Shown here: piece after piece, positions 8,701 through 17,629 of the stretch | Numbering within the stretch: the first letter of the stretch is position 1 | Layout: every line of letters begins with the position of its first letter | Assembly (NCBI GenBank): GCA_023404675.1 | Contig: JAEYAW010000029.1 | Location: forward strand, 124,001 to 188,000 | Direction: 5' to 3' | Source: Pseudomonadota bacterium | GTDB lineage: Bacteria; Pseudomonadota; Alphaproteobacteria; Rhizobiales; Xanthobacteraceae | Length of the DNA stretch: 64,000 nt | Notes under the pieces: generated by a model | The model's input: only the letters and a program-made list of their open reading frames with translations | Told to the model about the DNA's origin: nothing | Databases searched by the model: none | Translations under genes and position numbers: made by a program

Positions 8701-10356
8701 TTACGCCGTGATGGCCTTCGCCGAGCCGACCTGATCGCGCAGAAGGAATTTCTGGATCTTGCCGGTCGATGTCTTGGGGATCGTGCTGAACACCACGACC
8801 TTCGGCGTCTTGAAGCCGGGCAGTTCGGCGCGGCAGAACGCGATGATATCCGCCTCAGTGGCGCTCGCGCCGTCCTTCAGTTCGATGAAGGCACACGGCA
8901 CCTCGCCCCATTTCGGATCCGGCTTGGCGACCACGGCCGCGAACAGCACGGCGGGATGGCGATAAAGCACGTCCTCGACCTCCACCGACGACACGTTCTC
9001 GCCGCCGGAGATGATGATGTCCTTCGAGCGATCCTTGATGATGACGTAGCCGTCCTTGTCCAGTACGCCCAGATCGCCGGTGTGAAACCAGCCGCCTGCG
9101 AAGGCGTCGTGGGTCGCAGCTTCGTTCTTGAGATACCCCTTCATCACCACGTTGCCGCGAAACATGACCTCGCCGACGGTTTCACCATCATGCGGCACTT
9201 CCTGCATCGTCTCGGGATTTAAAACCGTTACGGCCTCCTGCAGGTGGTAGGGCACGCCCTGCCGCCGCTTCAGGCTGGCGCGCTGCTCGGCGGGGAGGTC
9301 GTCCCAGCCCTCCTGCTCGGCGCAGACCGATGCAGGCCCGTAGACTTCCGTCAGACCGTAAACGTGGGTGAGCTTGATGCCGATGCGCTCGGCGCCCGCC
9401 AGCACCGCCACCGGCGGCGGCGCGCCCGCGATCAGCCCGACAATCGGCTTCGCGTCGGCCGCCGGCTGCGGCGCACCTGGCGCGTTGATGAGCGTGTTGT
9501 AGACGATCGGCGCGCCGCACATATGCGTCACACCGTGACGGACGATCAATTCGAAAATCTTGGCAGGTTCGACCTTGCGCAGGCAGACATTGACCCCGGC
9601 CGCGGCCGCGATGGTCCAGGGAAAGCACCAGCCGTTGCAGTGGAACATCGGCAGCGTCCACAGGTATACCGGATGCTGGCCAAGGCCGCCCGACAGGATG
9701 TTGCTGACCGCGTTCAGATACGCGCCGCGGTGGTGTGTGACGACGCCCTTCGGATTGCCGGTGGTGCCGGAGGTGTAACTGAGCGCGATCGCGTTCCACT
9801 CGTCCTCCGGCAGCGACCAGGCGAAATCGGGATCGCCGGCCGCGACGATCTCCTCGTACTCGCTTTCGCCGATCCGCAGCCGTGGTCCGGCGAACGCCGG
9901 ATCATCGACGTCGATCAGCAGCGGTTTCGGCCCGTCCATATGACCGAGCGCGTCCGCGATGACCTGCGCGAACTCCGGATCGACGAACAGCACCCTGGCG
10001 CCGCCATGGTCGAGTTGAAAGGCGAGGGCGTGGGCATCCAGCCGGGTGTTCAGCGTGTTGAGCACCGCGCCCGCCATCGGCACCGCGAAGTGCAGTTCGT
10101 TCATCGCCGGGATGTTGGGCAGCATCGCCGCGACCGTATCGCCCGGCCCGATCCCGCGCCGGGCCAGAAACGACGCGACGCGACGGCAGCGCTCATAGGT
10201 CTCGGCCCAGGTGAAAGACCGGCTTTCGTGGACCGTGCTGAGCCGCTGCGGATAGATCGCCGCCGTCCGCTTCAAGAAGCTCAGTGGCGACAGCGGGACG
10301 TAGTTGGCCGGGTTCTTGTCGAGACCGATCCCATACTGACCTTCACGCGTACTCAT
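8701..10356 (-). CDS. AMP-dependent acyl-CoA synthetase
   Basis: A 551-aa adenylate-forming ligase. The AMP-binding P-loop YTSGTTGNPKG is near residue 190, the A5 region contains YGLTEVYGP, the hinge is GYVIIKDRSKDIIISGG, and the C-terminal catalytic Lys is in PKTSTGKIQK. This set fits the medium-chain / methylmercaptopropionate-type acyl-CoA ligases (DmdB-like); the carboxylate substrate is not determinable. The start is the ATG preceded by ACAGGAAAC. The same frame stays open a further 73 codons upstream, but that extension has no family character. Confidence 0.87.
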   Translation of the reverse strand: MSTREGQYGIGLDKNPANYVPLSPLSFLKRTAAIYPQRLSTVHESRSFTWAETYERCRRVASFLARRGIGPGDTVAAMLPNIPAMNELHFAVPMAGAVLNTLNTRLDAHALAFQLDHGGARVLFVDPEFAQVIADALGHMDGPKPLLIDVDDPAFAGPRLRIGESEYEEIVAAGDPDFAWSLPEDEWNAIALSYTSGTTGNPKGVVTHHRGAYLNAVSNILSGGLGQHPVYLWTLPMFHCNGWCFPWTIAAAAGVNVCLRKVEPAKIFELIVRHGVTHMCGAPIVYNTLINAPGAPQPAADAKPIVGLIAGAPPPVAVLAGAERIGIKLTHVYGLTEVYGPASVCAEQEGWDDLPAEQRASLKRRQGVPYHLQEAVTVLNPETMQEVPHDGETVGEVMFRGNVVMKGYLKNEAATHDAFAGGWFHTGDLGVLDKDGYVIIKDRSKDIIISGGENVSSVEVEDVLYRHPAVLFAAVVAKPDPKWGEVPCAFIELKDGASATEADIIAFCRAELPGFKTPKVVVFSTIPKTSTGKIQKFLLRDQVGSAKAITA

Positions 10357-10644
10357 GTTTCCTGTCCCATCATTCGTTTGATTTGCGCCGTTTGGCCCGG
10401 GTCTCATACGGCGGCGCAGCACGTCAAATGTCGTCGCCAACTCATTGGAGGCTAGCGCAAAAAAGGATTTGAAATCCATTGGAAGATCGTCGTGCTCAAG
10501 TTCTGCGTGCTCCAGTCTGAGCCGATCAATATACAGACGACGCACCGGCATCCGGCTGCCACAGCACGCCGCCATAGGTTATATTCCATAATACACCTTA
10601 TGCGAATTAAGGGTGTGGCGTAACTGATCGGAACACGCTCCGCG
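10357..10644 (-). promoter_or_regulatory. Upstream region of the acyl-CoA synthetase, AT-rich core
   Basis: This gap separates the end of mobA from the acyl-CoA synthetase start. It contains an AT-rich stretch at about 10570-10610 (read on the - strand as TATTATGGAATATAAC) that stands out from its GC-rich surroundings and is a reasonable promoter location. I could not pick a confident -35/-10 pair. Confidence 0.3.
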
Positions 10645-11274
10645 CTACATCGCCTCTCTGTACGCGAGCCTTGCCTCGGCCGCGGCCAGATCCTCCTCGG
10701 TGTTCACGTTGAAAAACGGGTCGACCTCGCCAACCGGCCACGCGACCACCTGCGGATCATGACGGCTGGCCCATTGGCCCACCGCGCGCAGACCTGCGGC
10801 TAGTTGGGCCCGCAGGTCATCGCGGAGCCCGACATGCCAGAGGCCGACAACGGGATGCCGGCGTCCGTCGGAGGCCGCGACGACGGCACCGGCGTCGCTC
10901 CCCCCGGCTCGGCCCGCCGCGAGTCCGCGCACGAGATCCGGCGGCAGGAACGGACAGTCGGCCGGAGCCGTCACGATCCACTCCAGACCCGGATGCTCGG
11001 CCGCGCACCAGTCCATGGCCGCCAGCAGGCCCGCCAGCGGCCCGGGATAGCCTGCCAGTGTGTCGGCGACCACGGTCAGGCGGCGCGGCGCGAAGCGTTC
11101 CGGATCACCATTGGCGTTCAGAACGAGGCCATCGCATTGCGGAGCAAGGCGCGCAATCACGTGGTCGAGGATCGGCATGCCGCCGAGCGGCCGCAGGCAC
11201 TTGTCGCCGCCGCCCATGCGCCGGGACAGGCCGCCAGCCAGAATGACGCCGAGGGGCCGAGGAGATTGGCTCAT
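10645..11274 (-). CDS. mobA: Molybdenum cofactor guanylyltransferase MobA
   Basis: A 209-aa nucleotidyltransferase that transfers GMP from GTP to molybdopterin, giving the MGD cofactor of DMSO-reductase-family enzymes. The signature GVILAGGLSRRMGGGDK at about residues 9-25 holds the GTP-binding Gly-rich loop and Lys. The TAPADCPFLPPDLV motif carries the Mg-binding Asp. The partner gene mobB lies about 10 kb away on the other strand, beyond the nitrile hydratase block. Confidence 0.93.
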   Translation of the reverse strand: MSQSPRPLGVILAGGLSRRMGGGDKCLRPLGGMPILDHVIARLAPQCDGLVLNANGDPERFAPRRLTVVADTLAGYPGPLAGLLAAMDWCAAEHPGLEWIVTAPADCPFLPPDLVRGLAAGRAGGSDAGAVVAASDGRRHPVVGLWHVGLRDDLRAQLAAGLRAVGQWASRHDPQVVAWPVGEVDPFFNVNTEEDLAAAEARLAYREAM

Positions 11275-11818
11275 GCGGCGAGATTACGACCCCGCCGGGG
11301 CCCTTGTCACGACAACCGCGTGCAGCCCGGGCGTGAGCCCCGATATCAGCGGCACGGTGGTTTGTCGCAGGGCACCTTGAAACCGTGTTCTGTTGCGCGT
11401 CAGACAAGCCGCGCTCGGAAACGCTTTTGCATCCAGGGGGACCGTCCACTGCCGCGGCGATGCCGTATTCCGCACGAAAGCGGCCTTCCAGACGTTATCG
11501 CCCCGAACAAGCCGCAGCATCACGTGCCCGACCTTGCCGTAGAGCGAGTTTCGGGAATGACATTGTGGATGTCGTTCCCATCAACGGGCGCCCTCGCCTC
11601 CCAAATGGGCTGCCGTAGCGTCGGAAAAGCTCGGCCATTGGCGCTGCAACGTTTTGTCGAACTGACCTCTTCCAAATCCCACATCTTCAGCAGGCGCTGA
11701 TCGGAACGGATCGCGCGAACGATGGGCCGTGCCATGTATCAACTTGAAAACAAGCTTCCGCTAGAAACATCCAGATCGACATCGATCGCTTGAGGGGGCG
11801 CTTGCCCCATCGCTACCG
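11275..11818. other. Gene-poor junction between mobA and the amidase operon
   Basis: I find no gene with family support in these 544 bp. Two short - strand frames exist (11284-11523, 79 aa; 11520-11735, 71 aa), neither with a recognisable domain. The 11284-11523 frame contains LRQTTVPL, which recurs at the far end of the nitrile hydratase block as LRQTKMPL in inverted orientation. The stretch looks like a degraded junction of the accessory block. Confidence 0.5.
11346..11368. repeat. Left copy of a 23-bp imperfect inverted repeat bracketing the nitrile hydratase block
   Basis: Read on the - strand this is GCGACAAACCA, three variable bases, then TGCCGCTGA. The same pattern occurs on the + strand at 21146-21168, with 20 of 23 positions identical. 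The two copies point inward towards each other across about 9.8 kb and lie just upstream of mobA and mobB. Confidence 0.55.
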
Positions 11819-13267
11819 TTACGGGGAGACATCGGGTGTTTCGCTGGATGAAACAGGTCCGATGATCGGCGGCTTCTTCTCATACCAACGACACAACGAT
11901 TGATACGCGTGAGCCAATCGCAGCAGGCCAGGTTCAGAAAAAGACCGGCCTACCAGTTGCATCGACAGCGGCATTCCGTCGGCATCGAAGCCCATCGGAA
12001 TCGCAAGCGACGGTAGGCCGAGATAGTTCAGCGGTCGGGTGAACCGAGTAAGTTGCCGAACGACGAGATCGATATTCGCGCCGCTTTCAATGTCACTTTC
12101 GTCAATTCGTGGCGTCCTGATCGCAGTGAGCGGCAAAAGGAGGGTATCGGTCTTCGCGAAGACCTCAGCGGTGAACATCTGCAGAGCGGTGCTGCGATGC
12201 CTCAGCGCATCGATATAGGTTGGTGCCGGGATCGCGAAGCCACGCTCGAGACGAACCCGCATCTGAGTGCCGTAGCTATGCACGCTATCGCGCGTCAATT
12301 GCGCATGAAGGGCGCTGCCTTCGCAGGCCAGGATCATGCCCGCGGCGGCATCGTAGAGCTCGAGGTCCGGCATCTTGATCGGGATCAGTTCACAGCCCAA
12401 TTCGGCGAATGCCGACTGCGCCGTGGCCAAGGCGTCCACGATCTCTGGGTCGATTGGCTCGAGCGCGGTCGGCATCACAACGCCGATCCGCATGCCGCGG
12501 ACCGAACGATCGATATCACGGGCGAAGTCTATCGGCGCGATGTGAGCCGTTGTCGGATCCGCTGGGTCCTGCCCCGCAATGACATTCATCATGATGGCGC
12601 AGTCCTCGGCGGTCCGCGCGATGGGGCCGACCACATCCAAGGTGAAAGACAAACCCATGCTCCCTGCCCGGCTGACAAGGCCATAGGTTGGTTTCAGGCC
12701 TGTCGCGCCGCAAAGCCCAGCCGGGATTCTGATTGACCCGGCCGTGTCGGACCCTAACGCAGCATAGACCGTTCGCGATGCAACAGCGGCTGCAGAGCCG
12801 CTGGAAGATCCGCCGGTGATCCGGGACGTATCCCAAGGATTTCGGCAATTTCCAGTCGTCTTGTTGTGACCGGTCGGGCCGACGGCGAAGGCGGTCATGT
12901 TCAACACGCCAAGCTGGATGGCTCCGGCGGCGTCGAGGCGCGAAAGCACGGACGCCGTGACACTCGGCAATGGAAGGTCGATATCAGCGCCATAAGAAGA
13001 TCGAACGCCGGATCGATGGAACATGTCCTTGGCACCGAACGGGACACCGTGCAGGACGCCCCTGACGTGCCCCTTCTCCAGGTCCTTGTCCGCCGACGTC
13101 GCCTGCGCGATGGCCAGGTCGCCGTCCACACGCAAGAACGCATTGGTGTGAGAATTGACGCTTGCGGCCCGAGCGAGGCTTTCGGCGACGAGTTCGCGCG
13201 ATGAAAGCTTACGATTGCGAAGCGCGCGAAGCACTTCAGCCAGAGTAAGGTCGGCTGGAGAATTCAT
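11819..13267 (-). CDS. Amidase (amidase-signature family)
   Basis: A 482-aa amidase-signature enzyme that hydrolyses a carboxamide to acid and ammonia. The Ser-cisSer-Lys triad is visible: Lys80 in GVPFGAKD, the cis-Ser within TGGSSSGS (residues 151-158), and nucleophile Ser178 in GSDTAGSIRIPAG. Downstream of nitrile hydratase it would complete nitrile to amide to acid plus NH3. Its start overlaps the upstream small ORF by 4 nt (ATGA), so production of the two proteins is probably coupled. GatA-like and AtzE-like amidases share this architecture, so the exact substrate is open. Confidence 0.9.
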   Translation of the reverse strand: MNSPADLTLAEVLRALRNRKLSSRELVAESLARAASVNSHTNAFLRVDGDLAIAQATSADKDLEKGHVRGVLHGVPFGAKDMFHRSGVRSSYGADIDLPLPSVTASVLSRLDAAGAIQLGVLNMTAFAVGPTGHNKTTGNCRNPWDTSRITGGSSSGSAAAVASRTVYAALGSDTAGSIRIPAGLCGATGLKPTYGLVSRAGSMGLSFTLDVVGPIARTAEDCAIMMNVIAGQDPADPTTAHIAPIDFARDIDRSVRGMRIGVVMPTALEPIDPEIVDALATAQSAFAELGCELIPIKMPDLELYDAAAGMILACEGSALHAQLTRDSVHSYGTQMRVRLERGFAIPAPTYIDALRHRSTALQMFTAEVFAKTDTLLLPLTAIRTPRIDESDIESGANIDLVVRQLTRFTRPLNYLGLPSLAIPMGFDADGMPLSMQLVGRSFSEPGLLRLAHAYQSLCRWYEKKPPIIGPVSSSETPDVSP

Positions 13268-13494
13268 CGGCTTTCTTCAATGAGCGTTGCCAGGAACGTC
13301 GCAGGCTCCGCTGCGAATGGCGTCGCACTGAATGCCCGTCGGGTTGTCGCGATCTGCGTCGAAACGACGGACGCGATGTCAGCGGCATTTCCGACAGGCA
13401 GAAGGCCTGCGGTCAAGAACGCGGCAGCGACCTGTGCTTCGGTCACCTGATACGCTTCAGGGAGGGTCACGAGGAGTTCCGGAGACTCAGGCAT
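13264..13494 (-). CDS. Small AtzG/GatC-like amidase partner (putative)
   Basis: A 76-aa acidic helical protein with no catalytic motif. Its layout is an N-terminal helix ending near GLLPVGN, a middle helix, then PFAAEPATFL near the C-terminus. This resembles the small DUF4089/AtzG and GatC-type subunits that clamp amidase-signature enzymes. It overlaps the accessory gene upstream by 8 nt and the amidase downstream by 4 nt (ATGA), the same order as atzG-atzE. The overlaps are directly seen; the family link is my inference from length, composition and position. Confidence 0.6.
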   Translation of the reverse strand: MPESPELLVTLPEAYQVTEAQVAAAFLTAGLLPVGNAADIASVVSTQIATTRRAFSATPFAAEPATFLATLIEESR

Positions 13495-13873
13495 ATGCCG
13501 AATTCAGAAGAATTGGCTGGCCATGAGGTGTTCGTTCGGCGGCTAAGCGCCATTGCTCTTTCCGCTCCGCGAGATCTTCCTTTGAAAGCAATGCCTTCGA
13601 ACGGACGATATCTTCTAGCGAGGCAAGCCAGTGCTTGTAATAGGTCGCACCCGTGTCGGGATCTCCAGCGTCTTGTGCGGCCTTTATGTTCCGGGAGAGA
13701 CTGTCAGCCCATTCTTGCCAAGTGAACAAACCGCGCTCGTGCAGGCTCAGAACCATGGCAAACGCCTGCGCTTCCCACGGCTCCCGAAAGACAGGCTCGT
13801 CGCCCTCGAGCGGAACACTTCCGACAACCTCAATCAAACCGCGTAAATCACGCGATGGAAGTTCGCACGGCAT
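13487..13873 (-). CDS. Nitrile hydratase accessory (activator) protein
   Basis: A 128-aa protein resembling the N-terminal part of nitrile hydratase beta subunits: EPVFREPWEAQAFAMVLSLHERGLFTWQEWADSL, conserved along its length, matches the beta-subunit pattern EPVFHHEWEKRALAITLAMGASGRWN. Such proteins (P14K/NhlE type) act as alpha-subunit chaperones that insert cobalt. The ATG overlaps the beta-subunit stop by 1 nt (TGATG). A TTG three bases upstream is an alternative start. Confidence 0.83.
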   Translation of the reverse strand: MPCELPSRDLRGLIEVVGSVPLEGDEPVFREPWEAQAFAMVLSLHERGLFTWQEWADSLSRNIKAAQDAGDPDTGATYYKHWLASLEDIVRSKALLSKEDLAERKEQWRLAAERTPHGQPILLNSAYA

Positions 13874-14529
13874 CAATCCGTTCCCTCAAGGTAAGATTCC
13901 CAGCAGTCCACCTGCACCCAATCGGCCGTCGTGTCCGATCCAAAGAGGTCTACCGCGTCGAACTTCACGGTATAGAGCCACTGCGGGTTCTCACCCTGAC
14001 GGACTGCATTGCTGTCAGGAAAAACGTGTCCGCCGTGAACCAGGACGATCTCTCCAATCTTGTCCCTGCAGTAACGCGGCAAACGCGTATGGGTCGGGAT
14101 ATTGATCATCCGGGTTCGAACACGATCACCGGCCTTGAATTTCGCTGAAGTGTCGAGATGACGCTCCGAGGGCCACCCCTTCGAAAAGATCCTGTCAACG
14201 GCATCGCCGTCCAAGGCAGTCATCGACTGGGCCTGGGTGAGCATTTTTCCGGACTTGATCTCTTCGGAAGTCGCCATGCCGGTTTTGACCAGCAACACCT
14301 CCAGCGCGTCGATCCAAATTTCATAATACGGGATCGACAGATACCGGGCTGGCGGCAGGCTCTCGCGTGTGGACCTCATGGTATCAATATTCCACCGGCC
14401 GGACGCGCCCATCGCCAGCGTGATCGCCAGGGCGCGTTTCTCCCATTCGTGATGGAAGACGGGCTCGTTTGCTTCGGGCACGACCGGACCAAAGCACTGG
14501 AGGCCACCCATATCGTGGACACCGTTCAT
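13873..14529 (-). CDS. nthB: Nitrile hydratase subunit beta
   Basis: A 218-aa beta subunit beginning with the family signature MNGVHDMGGLQCFGPV. The helical N-terminal half includes EPVFHHEWEKRAL, and the C-terminal SH3-like barrel starts around FKAGDRVRTRMINIPTHTRLPRYCRDK. It pairs with alpha to form the heterodimer that hydrates nitriles to amides. The start overlaps the alpha stop by 1 nt. Confidence 0.92.
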   Translation of the reverse strand: MNGVHDMGGLQCFGPVVPEANEPVFHHEWEKRALAITLAMGASGRWNIDTMRSTRESLPPARYLSIPYYEIWIDALEVLLVKTGMATSEEIKSGKMLTQAQSMTALDGDAVDRIFSKGWPSERHLDTSAKFKAGDRVRTRMINIPTHTRLPRYCRDKIGEIVLVHGGHVFPDSNAVRQGENPQWLYTVKFDAVDLFGSDTTADWVQVDCWESYLEGTD

Positions 14530-15179
14530 CAGGATGCCTCACCGTCTCGGCCGGGAAGCGATACGATGCCGGTGCCGATCATGGAGTCCCGCGTCACGAT
14601 TGCGGCGAGTTCTTCCTCGGACCAACCCTCCGTGACCTCCGGGCGCATAGGCAGCACCAGATAGCGTATCTCGGAATTCGAATCCCAGACCGACACTTTC
14701 ACACCGTCCGGAAGCGAGACGCCGAAGTCGGACAGGACGCCTCGCGGATCGATGATGGCGCGCGCCCGGTACGGTGCCGACTTGTACCACATTGGGGGCA
14801 ATCCGAGAACGGGCCACGGATAGCAAGAGCACAACGTGCAAACGACTATATTGTGGACCGAGGGCGTATTCTCGACCACGACGATGTGTTCACCCTGACG
14901 GCCGGTATAGCCGAGCGATGCGATTGCCGACGTCGCATCTTTCATCAGCCAGGTTTTAAACTCCGGTTCTGACCAGGCCTTGGCCACCACGCGGGCGCCG
15001 TTGCGTGGGCCAACCTTGTGCTCATAAGTCTGAATCAACGCCTCGAGACCGGTCGGATCGATGTACCCCTTCTCGGAAAGCAAAGACTCCAGCGATCTTA
15101 CGCGAAGCTCGATCTCGGAAAGTTCCGAGCTGTGCTCGTGATCATGGATATGACGATCATGGTCGTGGTGATGGGGCAT
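14529..15179 (-). CDS. nthA: Nitrile hydratase subunit alpha, cobalt type
   Basis: A 216-aa metal-binding subunit. The active-site claw VCTLCSCYPW places Cys114, Cys117, Ser118 and Cys119; Thr after the first Cys is the known marker of non-corrin cobalt rather than iron enzymes. The N-terminus is unusually histidine-rich: the first 16 residues hold eight His plus several Asp, so it could bind or store metal before insertion. A strong AGGAGGG ribosome binding site precedes the ATG. The livF stop lies 11 bp upstream, so the importer and hydratase are probably one transcript. Confidence 0.94.
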   Translation of the reverse strand: MPHHHDHDRHIHDHEHSSELSEIELRVRSLESLLSEKGYIDPTGLEALIQTYEHKVGPRNGARVVAKAWSEPEFKTWLMKDATSAIASLGYTGRQGEHIVVVENTPSVHNIVVCTLCSCYPWPVLGLPPMWYKSAPYRARAIIDPRGVLSDFGVSLPDGVKVSVWDSNSEIRYLVLPMRPEVTEGWSEEELAAIVTRDSMIGTGIVSLPGRDGEAS

Positions 15180-15190
15180 GTTTCACCCTC

Positions 15191-15895
15191 CTAGACGCCG
15201 AGATAGGCTTTTTGGACTTCTTCGTTCTCGCGCAGGCCTTCGGCGGTGCCCTCGAGAACGACGCGGCCCGCCTTCAGGACGTAGCCGCGATTGGCGATCG
15301 ACAGAGCTAGAGCTGCATTCTGCTCCACCAGGAGAACGGATACGCCGGTGGCATTGATGCGCAGCAAGGCATCATGCAGTTCATCGACCACGATTGGAGC
15401 GAGACCATGGCTTGGTTCGTCAAGGAGCAGCAAACGTGGTGCGCTCATGAGGGCGCGTCCGATTGAAACCATTTGCTGTTCGCCGCCAGAAAGCGTTCCT
15501 GCCAGCTGGGTAATACGCTCCTTCAATCGTGGGAACAGATTGAAGATGCGGTCCATTCGTTCCGGAAGATCCCGTGCCTTCGGACACGAATATGCTCCCA
15601 TCCAGAGATTGTCCTTTACCGACATTCTCGGGAACACGTGCCGCCCTTCCGGAACGTGACTGATTCCCATCCGCGCAACGCTTTGTGCGGCGACGGGTAT
15701 GAGATCGTTGCCTTCGAACGAGATGGCACCATGGCTCTTCGGCACCAGTCGCGATATCGCTCTCAGCAAGGTGCTCTTGCCTGCTGTATTCGCGCCGAGG
15801 ATTGTGACAGTCTCGCCTTTTTTGACCTCGAACGAGACGTCGTGAAGAACCTCGACCTGACCGTAGCCGGCGGACAGATTCTTGACCTCAAGCAT
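15191..15895 (-). CDS. livF: Liv-type ABC transporter ATP-binding protein (LivF)
   Basis: A 234-aa ATPase with signature LSGGEQQM, Walker B RLLLLDEPSHGLAP and an H-loop region. Walker A reads GANTAGKST: the usual third Gly is Thr, although the minimal GxxxxGKS/T pattern is kept. The ATG at 15895 overlaps livG by 8 nt and has an AAGGGCGAGG ribosome binding site; the frame is open 10 codons further upstream. The operon context suggests import of a nitrile or amide rather than branched-chain amino acids. Confidence 0.88.
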   Translation of the reverse strand: MLEVKNLSAGYGQVEVLHDVSFEVKKGETVTILGANTAGKSTLLRAISRLVPKSHGAISFEGNDLIPVAAQSVARMGISHVPEGRHVFPRMSVKDNLWMGAYSCPKARDLPERMDRIFNLFPRLKERITQLAGTLSGGEQQMVSIGRALMSAPRLLLLDEPSHGLAPIVVDELHDALLRINATGVSVLLVEQNAALALSIANRGYVLKAGRVVLEGTAEGLRENEEVQKAYLGV

Positions 15896-16631
15896 GAGCG
15901 GCCTCGCCCTTCGCACCGGATGCACCGAGATAGGCCCTGATCACATCGGGGTGCGATATGATTTCGTCCGGCTTTCCGTCGGCCACGAGGCGGCCGAAAT
16001 TGAGAAACAGGAGACGATCCGAAAGGGCCATGAGTGCACGCATATGATGCTCGACGACGAGGAAGGTGATGCCGTCCTTCCGCAACTGGTGAATGACGCT
16101 TACGACCTCATCCATCTCACCTGGCGTCAATGCAGCCATTACCTCATCCAAGAGCAAAAGCTGGGGCTCGGTAGCCAGAGCACGCGCGAGTTCGACCATC
16201 GCCTTCTGGGGAAATGTCAGGATCGAAACATCGCGACCGGCGATGCTGGTCAGACCAAGACGCGCCAGCGTATCCGTGGCAATCCGTTTGGCCGAAGAGA
16301 GATCATGGCGAACCAGAGCTGACGTGATGACGTTCTCCAGCACCGACATTTCCGGAAAGAGCGCGGCGTTCTGGAACGTCTTGGTCATTCCGGCCTTGGT
16401 CACCCGGTTCGGCCGGATATTCCGAAGCAGTGTGCCGCGGAATGTGATTCGACCCCTCGACGGACGTTGCATTCCGACAAGGGAATTGAAAAGCGTCGTC
16501 TTGCCAGCCCCGTTGGGCCCAATAACGCCGACGATCTCCCCTTTCGCCAGGCTGAAGCTGACACCGTCCAGCGCCTTCAATCCTCCGAACTGAACGCCGA
16601 GATCTTCGACATGAAGCAATGCGCCGCTCAT
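15888..16631 (-). CDS. livG: Liv-type ABC transporter ATP-binding protein (LivG)
   Basis: A 247-aa ATPase. It has a canonical Walker A (GPNGAGKTT), the LivG-specific insertion with a TFQNAALFPEMSVLENV Q-loop region, and Walker B LLLLDEVMAAL. The signature is degenerate: LTFPQKAMVELARALA replaces the usual LSxGxQ. It overlaps livM by 4 nt upstream and livF by 8 nt downstream. Confidence 0.87.
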   Translation of the reverse strand: MSGALLHVEDLGVQFGGLKALDGVSFSLAKGEIVGVIGPNGAGKTTLFNSLVGMQRPSRGRITFRGTLLRNIRPNRVTKAGMTKTFQNAALFPEMSVLENVITSALVRHDLSSAKRIATDTLARLGLTSIAGRDVSILTFPQKAMVELARALATEPQLLLLDEVMAALTPGEMDEVVSVIHQLRKDGITFLVVEHHMRALMALSDRLLFLNFGRLVADGKPDEIISHPDVIRAYLGASGAKGEAAHA

Positions 16632-17626
16632 TGGGACACCTCCATCACCGAGGCCGATTTCCGAAACCTCAACCGGTTGATGAGAGCGACGATACCGCGC
16701 GGTTCGACCAACACAGCGATCACAATCACACCCCCGAAGATGAGCTGCGATACACCTGAAGCCGCGTCCGAGAGGACGAGGTTACAGATGTCCTCGAGGG
16801 GGACGAGAAACAGCGCTCCCAGCAGAGGACCTGCAATCGTCCCCATGCCGCCAATAATGACGATCATAGCGATGCGCACCGAGATACTCACGATGCTGAA
16901 AATTGCCTCGGGATCGAAGAAATAGACGAACTGCACGAACACCGTCCCGCAAATCGCGGTCAGCGCAGCTGACCACATGCTGGCAACGATCTTCAGACGG
17001 AAGGTGTCGATCCCGGCGACTTCAGCGGCGACTTCGTCGTTCCGGATGGCGCGCATACGATACCCAGTGGCTCCAGTCGAGAATTTGTGGAAGACATAGG
17101 AGCAAACCAGCAGAGCCAGCAGGATAGTCCAGTAGTGATAAACCGGTGACTGAAACTGGTAGTTCAGGACATCCGTGCCGCGGTAGGGTATCGTCAGGCC
17201 GAGCGCGCCGCCCGTGAGAGACGTCCAGCTATTGGCAATAATCTTTAGTACTTCCGCGAAGGCAAGCGTTGCCAACGCGAAGTAATGGCCGCGCAATTTG
17301 AACAACGGAATGCAGAGGAGAATCGCCACAACGGCGGCGATGGCGGCTCCGACGAACAACCCTAACCAGGGCGATACCCCAAGACGTAGATAAAGGATCG
17401 TGGACGTATACGCCCCGATGCCGAAGAAGGCAGCGTGACCAAGCGAAATCTGGTTCGCCAGACCGCCAACGATGTTCCACGCCTGCCCTGCGGCCGCGAA
17501 CAGCAGGACCATTGCAGCCAATCGGAGATAGTAGCCCTGGGGATCGAGACCGAGGGGGAGCAACGCAGTCGCCATGATCAGCAGGCCCCAGAACAGCGCT
17601 CTGCCCGGCTTTCGTTCAGTCTGCAT
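16628..17626 (-). CDS. livM: Liv-type ABC transporter permease (LivM)
   Basis: A 332-aa inner-membrane permease with about 8-10 hydrophobic segments. The family motif GLANQISLGHAAFFGIGAY is near residue 55. The cytoplasmic coupling loop is YRMRAIRNDEVAAEVAGID, followed by GGMGTIAGPLLGALFL. It is of normal length, without the extra domain seen in the second LivM of this window, and overlaps livG by 4 nt. Confidence 0.9.
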   Translation of the reverse strand: MQTERKPGRALFWGLLIMATALLPLGLDPQGYYLRLAAMVLLFAAAGQAWNIVGGLANQISLGHAAFFGIGAYTSTILYLRLGVSPWLGLFVGAAIAAVVAILLCIPLFKLRGHYFALATLAFAEVLKIIANSWTSLTGGALGLTIPYRGTDVLNYQFQSPVYHYWTILLALLVCSYVFHKFSTGATGYRMRAIRNDEVAAEVAGIDTFRLKIVASMWSAALTAICGTVFVQFVYFFDPEAIFSIVSISVRIAMIVIIGGMGTIAGPLLGALFLVPLEDICNLVLSDAASGVSQLIFGGVIVIAVLVEPRGIVALINRLRFRKSASVMEVSQ

Positions 17627-17629
17627 GTC

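Noticed and set aside
10357..10575. N-terminal extension of the acyl-CoA synthetase
   Set aside because: The extra 73 codons are not family-like, and a good ribosome binding site precedes the internal ATG at 10356.
11284..11735. Two short - strand frames (79 and 71 aa) upstream of mobA
   Set aside because: No domain and no good start signal; kept only as junction sequence containing one copy of the inverted repeat.
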